NCBI GenBank assembly: GCA_947568835.1
Contig: OX387608.1
Location: forward strand, 18,138,535-18,202,534
Direction of reading: 5' to 3'
Length of the DNA stretch: 64,000 nucleotides
From: Protonemura montana
Lineage: Eukaryota > Arthropoda > Insecta > Plecoptera > Nemouridae
The notes below the pieces were generated by a model. The model saw only the letters and a list, made by a program, of their open reading frames with translations, searched no databases and was not told where the DNA came from. Each line of letters opens with the position of its first letter. Positions within the stretch are counted from its first letter, which is position 1. Position numbers and translations under genes: made by a program. Below, one piece after another: positions 62,947-64,000 of this stretch.

Positions 62947-64000
62947 TAATAATAATATAATATAATAATAATTTGTTTATTGTCAATGTGATCAGGGTAT
63001 ACATGATATATGTGACAGTCAATTTCTTAAAATTTATAAAGTACATACACAGTCATTATAAGCTATCACAAAGTTCTTTAACATTATAAAAACATTTATC
63101 TAATAAGTAGTTCTTTAGCTTAGTTTTGAAACTACCATTCTTGCAGTCCTTTCTATCTTTTGGCAGTGCATGGTACAATTTTATCCCCGAGTAAATAGGG
63201 TTTTTCTTTGAAATAGATTTTGAGTATCTTTTAGTGTCAATTAAGCTATTTCTAGTGTCGTGTAAATGCTGTTTTGTTTTGTCAATGTGATTGTTGTCCA
63301 CCACGAATAATATGCAATTGAAAATGTACAGACAGGGTAATGATAAAATCTGAAATCGATTGAACAGGGTCTTACAGGAATCTTTCATAAAAGTGACAGC
63401 TGTCGGATTATAACTTGCCTTTGCCATGCATCTAAGTGCTTTTTTTTGTAGACTAAAAAGTTGTGCGGAATTCTTAGATCTACCCCAAAATATAATTCCG
63501 TATTGTAGCCTGGATTGAATATATGCAAAGTAAACTAGTTTTGCTGTTTGTTCGTCTGTCAGGTTAATGATTCTTTTCATGAGGTAGCATCCGGCTGCTA
63601 CTTTGCTGCAAGTATTTTTTATATGTGCAACCCAATTTAATTTATTGTCCACTGTGATGCCCAAAAATTTTATTTCGCTTGTCCCAGCGATTGTCTTAGT
63701 GTCTAGCCTGATTAGGGGGCTGCTATCGATTTTTGTGAAGTTTGACGTGATGCGCATAAAAACGGTTTTAGATATGTTTATAGAAAGGTGGTTGTTTGCG
63801 CACCATGTATGCATTTGGTGGGCTGCTTGGTTGGATTGGAGTCCCAAACTTTCATTTTCGTTGCTAATAATTAGGTGCGTAGTGTCGTCCACGTAGAGAG
63901 TGAGTTCACCTGTGTTCACTTCATTTGGAAGGTCATATGTAAAAAGTGAAAACAGCAGTGGAGAGATTATCGACCCTTGTGGCAGTCCAACATTAACTAT
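62947..64000 (-). mobile_element. non-LTR retrotransposon, 3' part (cut by window edge)
   Basis: Read on the minus strand, the element enters from the right edge with a reverse transcriptase frame. The frame ends at a TAA (63056-63058), followed by about 85 bp of 3' UTR and a simple tail of TTA/TTATA units (62947-62972), and then the 41-bp satellite begins. A short simple-repeat 3' tail without poly(A) is typical of CR1/L2-like elements. The junction suggests insertion into, or at the edge of, the satellite array. The 5' part and the far target site are outside the window. Confidence 0.8.
63056..64000 (-). CDS. reverse transcriptase, C-terminal part (non-LTR, Jockey/CR1/L2-like), partial
   Basis: The frame is open from the window edge to TAA 63056-63058, 314 residues visible. 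It is the polymerase of a LINE-type retrotransposon, which copies element RNA into DNA at a nicked target. Visible motifs, counted from the window edge, are GLPQGS (residues 5-10, RT block 4), YVDD (35-38, catalytic block 5), NHLSINISKT (about 70-79, block 6) and FLGITVD (about 112-118, block 7). A thumb and C-terminal region follows, ending in a Leu/Tyr-rich tail (YLLDKCFYNVKELCDSL) typical of Jockey-superfamily elements. No RNase H domain is visible. The fragment has no frameshift or stop, so the element may be young. The fingers region, endonuclease and ORF1 lie beyond the edge. Exact clade (CR1, L2, Daphne or Jockey) cannot be settled by eye. Confidence 0.9.
   Translation of the reverse strand: MVNVGLPQGSIISPLLFSLFTYDLPNEVNTGELTLYVDDTTHLIISNENESLGLQSNQAAHQMHTWCANNHLSINISKTVFMRITSNFTKIDSSPLIRLDTKTIAGTSEIKFLGITVDNKLNWVAHIKNTCSKVAAGCYLMKRIINLTDEQTAKLVYFAYIQSRLQYGIIFWGRSKNSAQLFSLQKKALRCMAKASYNPTAVTFMKDSCKTLFNRFQILSLPCLYIFNCILFVVDNNHIDKTKQHLHDTRNSLIDTKRYSKSISKKNPIYSGIKLYHALPKDRKDCKNGSFKTKLKNYLLDKCFYNVKELCDSL

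Overview
This is a eukaryotic, almost certainly metazoan, nuclear window made mostly of satellite DNA. By my boundaries about 86% of it is tandem repeat. Animal origin is suggested by a non-LTR reverse transcriptase fragment, split coding exons with good splice acceptors, a degenerate gene resembling the Mutator-like transposase-domain family common in cnidarians and molluscs, a 5S rRNA-like fragment and a CTCF-like motif. I would guess an aquatic invertebrate, but the sequence alone does not fix the taxon. Nothing looks bacterial: there are no operons, ribosome binding sites or CRISPR.

Left block (1-4666): five satellites lie edge to edge. They are a 47-bp repeat with an 11-unit higher-order repeat, a small transitional island of GAC, GAAGAC and CGGAAGAC motifs, a mixed 10/11-bp repeat, a 41-bp repeat and a 28-bp repeat. 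Gene-like islands (4667-13104): mostly AT-rich unique DNA holding the 5S-like fragment, a 104-bp satellite, the broken Mutator-like gene (8792-9294), a candidate exon behind an 11-bp array, a 73-bp array, and two tandem copies of one acidic terminal exon (11143-11348 and 12098-12279).

Central block (13105-56951): about 43.8 kb of a two-letter hexamer satellite (GAAGAC/GAGGAC) with 5-bp CGGAA or CGAAA interruptions. It carries nested higher-order repeats of about 1.2, 1.6, 3.2 and 10 kb. Copies of each repeat differ by whole hexamers at the landmarks I compared. All three antisense frames stay open for tens of kilobases, purely because of composition. These frames are low-complexity translations and I do not call them genes.

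Right block (56952-64000): a 46-bp satellite joins the hexamer array with no spacer. Next come 2 kb of unique DNA with a CpG-rich promoter-like patch and a CTCF-like motif, then a second array of the same 41-bp satellite found at the left end. A non-LTR retrotransposon is joined to that array by its 3' end and runs off the right edge.

The features do not form a pathway. The window is best read as a satellite-rich, probably heterochromatic locus with a few gene remnants and possibly one real gene end, the acidic exons. The most interesting material is how the repeats are built: motifs grading into each other, multi-level higher-order repeats, and hexamer-quantised length change with frame cycling.
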